Assembly: GCF_900602065.1 (NCBI RefSeq)
Contig: NZ_UWFN01000181.1
Location: forward strand, 124,001 to 188,000
Reading direction: 5' to 3'
Length of the DNA: 64,000 nt
Source: Pseudomonas viridiflava
GTDB taxonomy: Bacteria; Pseudomonadota; Gammaproteobacteria; Pseudomonadales; Pseudomonadaceae
Shown: positions 62,012 through 64,000 of the stretch, in pieces
Position numbering within the stretch: the first letter of the stretch is position 1
How the letters are laid out: every line of letters begins with the position of its first letter
The notes under the pieces: model-generated
The model's input: the letters and a program-made list of their open reading frames with translations, nothing else
What the model was told of the DNA's origin: nothing
The model's database searches: none
Made by a program: the position numbers and the translations under genes

Positions 62012-62025
62012 CAAACACCTGTTTG
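62012..62025 (+). promoter_or_regulatory. Candidate PsrA operator
   Basis: CAAACACCTGTTTG fits the known PsrA consensus (G/C)AAAC-N2-4-GTTT(G/C) exactly. PsrA is the TetR-type fatty-acid sensor that represses beta-oxidation genes in pseudomonads; its placement just after a -10 box suits repression. Confidence 0.6.
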
Positions 62026-62123
62026 ACCGCTAGGCATCCGAGATTGTCCGGTGGTTGGGGAACGTTCCCGCAGCGACCGATCGGTCATACATTTCCAGGT
62101 TTCATCAGCAGAGGTTTATCGCT

Positions 62124-63929
62124 ATGCCTGATTACAAGGCCCCCTTGCGTGATATTCGCTTCGTTCGTGACGAACTGCTCGGCTACGAAGCGCATTATCA
62201 AAGTCTGCCGGCTTGCCAGGACGCTACTCCAGATATGGTCGACGCCATTCTTGAAGAAGGCGCCAAGTTTTGTGAGCAGGTGCTGGCACCGCTGAATCGT
62301 GTGGGTGATCTGGAAGGTTGTACCTGGAGCGAGTCGGGCGTGAAAACGCCGAGCGGCTTCAAAGAGGCTTACAAACAATTCGTCGAAGGCGGCTGGCCAA
62401 GCCTGGCGCACGACGTTGAGCACGGTGGTCAGGGCTTGCCTGAGTCCCTGGGGCTGGCGGTTAGTGAGATGGTCGGCGAAGCCAACTGGTCCTGGGGCAT
62501 GTACCCAGGCCTGTCCCATGGCGCGATGAACACCATTTCCGAACACGGCACCGAAGAACAGCAGCATCTGTACCTGACCAAGCTGGTGTCGGGCGAATGG
62601 ACCGGCACCATGTGCCTGACCGAATCCCACTGCGGTACCGACCTGGGCATGCTGCGCACCAAGGCTGAACCTCAGGCTGATGGCTCTTATCGTGTCACCG
62701 GCACCAAAATCTTTATTTCGGCTGGCGAGCACGACATGGCCGACAACATCGTCCACATCGTATTGGCGCGCCTGCCGGATGCTCCAGCGGGTACTAAAGG
62801 CATCTCGCTGTTCATCGTGCCGAAATTCCTGCCGAATGCTGATGGCAGTGTTGGCGAGCGCAACGCTGTGACCTGTGGTTCTCTTGAACACAAGATGGGC
62901 ATTCACGGCAACGCGACGTGCGTGATGAACTTCGACGCGGCCACCGGCTTCCTGATCGGTCCTGCGAACAAGGGCCTGAATTGCATGTTCACCTTCATGA
63001 ACACTGCGCGTCTGGGGACTGCACTGCAAGGTCTGGCCCACGCCGAAATCGGTTTCCAGGGCGGCCTGAAATACGCGCGTGATCGTCTGCAAATGCGCTC
63101 GCTGACTGGCCCGAAAGCGCCGGACAAGGCTGCCGACCCGATCATCGTTCACCCCGATGTGCGTCGCATGCTGCTGACCATGAAAGCGTTCTCTGAAGGC
63201 ACCCGTGCCATGGTGTACTTCACCGCCAAACAGGTGGATATCGCCAAGTACAGTCAGGATGCCGAGCACAAGAAGCAGGCTGACGCGCTGTTGGCATTCA
63301 TGACGCCGATTGCCAAGGCGTTCATGACTGAAGTGGGCTTTGAGTCCGCTAACCACGGTGTGCAAATCTACGGTGGACACGGTTTCATTGCCGAGTGGGG
63401 CATGGAGCAGAACGTTCGCGACAGCCGTATTTCGATGCTGTACGAAGGCACCACCGGTATTCAGGCGCTGGACCTGTTGGGCCGTAAAGTGCTGATGACT
63501 CAAGGCGAAGCGCTCAAGGGCTTCACCAAGATCGTCCACAAGTTCTGCCAGAACAACGAGGGTGCCGAAGCCGTTCAGGAGTTCATCACTCCGCTCGCGG
63601 CTTTGAATAAGGAGTGGGGCGAACTGACCATGAAAGTGGGCATGGCCGCCATGAAAGATCGTGAAGAAGTCGGTGCTGCCTCGGTGGATTACCTGATGTA
63701 TTCCGGTTACGCCTGCCTGGCTTACTTCTGGGCTGACATGGCCCGTGTGGCGGCCGAGAAACTTGCGGCCGGCACCAGCGAAGAGGCGTTCTACACCGCC
63801 AAACTGCAGACTGCGCGTTTCTATTTCCAGCGCATCCTGCCACGCACCCGTTCACACGTAGCCGCCATGCTGTCCGGTGCCAATAACCTGATGGACATGA
63901 AAGAAGAGGATTTCGGCCTGGCTTACTAA
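62124..63929 (+). CDS. Acyl-CoA dehydrogenase
   Basis: FAD enzyme of fatty acid beta-oxidation, about 601 residues from ATG 62124 ([19 protein letters not shown]). An in-frame start at 62055 is upstream of the natural N terminus. Domains in order: a short family-specific N-terminal region, the acyl-CoA dehydrogenase N-terminal helical domain (about 40-155), the middle beta domain ([20 protein letters not shown] near 170), the C-terminal helical domain with [24 protein letters not shown] near 416, the catalytic-glutamate block [18 protein letters not shown] near 445, and a long C-terminal extension. A PsrA-type operator and a strong promoter lie upstream, and an intrinsic terminator follows. 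Confidence 0.93.
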   Translation: MPDYKAPLRDIRFVRDELLGYEAHYQSLPACQDATPDMVDAILEEGAKFCEQVLAPLNRVGDLEGCTWSESGVKTPSGFKEAYKQFVEGGWPSLAHDVEHGGQGLPESLGLAVSEMVGEANWSWGMYPGLSHGAMNTISEHGTEEQQHLYLTKLVSGEWTGTMCLTESHCGTDLGMLRTKAEPQADGSYRVTGTKIFISAGEHDMADNIVHIVLARLPDAPAGTKGISLFIVPKFLPNADGSVGERNAVTCGSLEHKMGIHGNATCVMNFDAATGFLIGPANKGLNCMFTFMNTARLGTALQGLAHAEIGFQGGLKYARDRLQMRSLTGPKAPDKAADPIIVHPDVRRMLLTMKAFSEGTRAMVYFTAKQVDIAKYSQDAEHKKQADALLAFMTPIAKAFMTEVGFESANHGVQIYGGHGFIAEWGMEQNVRDSRISMLYEGTTGIQALDLLGRKVLMTQGEALKGFTKIVHKFCQNNEGAEAVQEFITPLAALNKEWGELTMKVGMAAMKDREEVGAASVDYLMYSGYACLAYFWADMARVAAEKLAAGTSEEAFYTAKLQTARFYFQRILPRTRSHVAAMLSGANNLMDMKEEDFGLAY

Positions 63930-63948
63930 GCTTCGTCGGTTTCACTCA

Positions 63949-63984
63949 AAGCCGCTTCTCCTTCGGGGGAAGCGGCTTTTTTGT
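63949..63984 (+). terminator. Rho-independent terminator of the acyl-CoA dehydrogenase gene
   Basis: Stem AAAGCCGCTTC / GAAGCGGCTTT (11 bp) with a T run, 19 bases after the stop codon. Confidence 0.9.
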
Positions 63985-64000
63985 TGGTTGGGAGAGTGGG

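Overview
The window is chromosomal DNA of a Pseudomonas species. The gene content and order (hutF-blc-fbp, pip-dtd-opgGH, the glycine betaine/sarcosine locus, bioBFHCD followed by an acyl-CoA dehydrogenase) are typical of the genus. The many GTAGGAGC/GTGGGAGC inverted repeats are of the kind seen in the fluorescens and syringae lineages. I see no tRNA, rRNA, CRISPR array, prophage or intact insertion sequence.

Layout. 1-4.1 kb: end of hutF, a lipocalin/lipoprotein pair, a DUF924 gene and fbp. 4.3-8.6 kb: glycogen phosphorylase, proline iminopeptidase and dtd. 8.9-13.3 kb: opgGH for osmoregulated periplasmic glucans. 13.6-15.9 kb: a periplasmic retropepsin-like protein, an acyltransferase and a DUF2780 protein. 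16.1-36.9 kb: the betaine catabolism region, with fdhA, purU, soxGADB and glyA at one end and ltaE, gbcB and gbcA at the other. alaC, traX, decayed duplicates, a divergent ZapA pair, a chemoreceptor and an AT-rich repeat protein lie between them. 37.0-37.7 kb: a gene-free array of DnaA-box elements. 37.8-46.6 kb: a DnaQ-like exonuclease, a cNMP/CBS/nucleotidyltransferase protein, a receiver protein, glcB, a GcvR-like protein, rarD and srkA. 46.8-55.5 kb: a LacI-regulated ABC importer with a GpdQ-like phosphodiesterase, then phoX and a ModE-like regulator. 55.7-64 kb: comF, bioBFHCD, a mini flagellar-rod-like protein and an acyl-CoA dehydrogenase.

How the genes work together. Betaine is demethylated by GbcAB. 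Sarcosine oxidase (SoxBDAG) then feeds one-carbon units to GlyA, PurU and FdhA, and LtaE supplies or uses glycine. GlcB (malate synthase) belongs to two-carbon metabolism. BioBFHCD make biotin. The ABC importer, the GpdQ-like enzyme and PhoX suggest scavenging of organic phosphate.

Non-coding structure. There are about 25 REP doublets (REPIN-like: two inverted arms around a short loop), most of them between genes. I name them by arm: A = GTGGGAGCGAATTCATTCG, B = GTGGGACCGAATTCATTCG, C = GTTGGAGCGAGGCTTGCCC, D = GTGGGAGCGGTGCTTGCCC, E = GTAGGAGCGCGCTTGCCC, F = GTAGGAGTGAGCTTGCTCG, G = GTAGGAGCTGCCGAAGGCTG, H = GTAGGAGCGAGCTTGCTCG. No transposase of the RAYT type is present here.

The most unusual signal is a 76-bp element built as TTGATC-N5-TTGATC-N7-TGCAGGCC-N11-GGCCTGCA-N16-TTRTCCACA. 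It occurs twice in full and twice in degenerate form between gbcA and the exonuclease gene. One further full, inverted copy lies at 44.5 kb against the rarD stop codon, with identical internal spacing. This looks like an undescribed DnaA-binding locus, for titration or reactivation.
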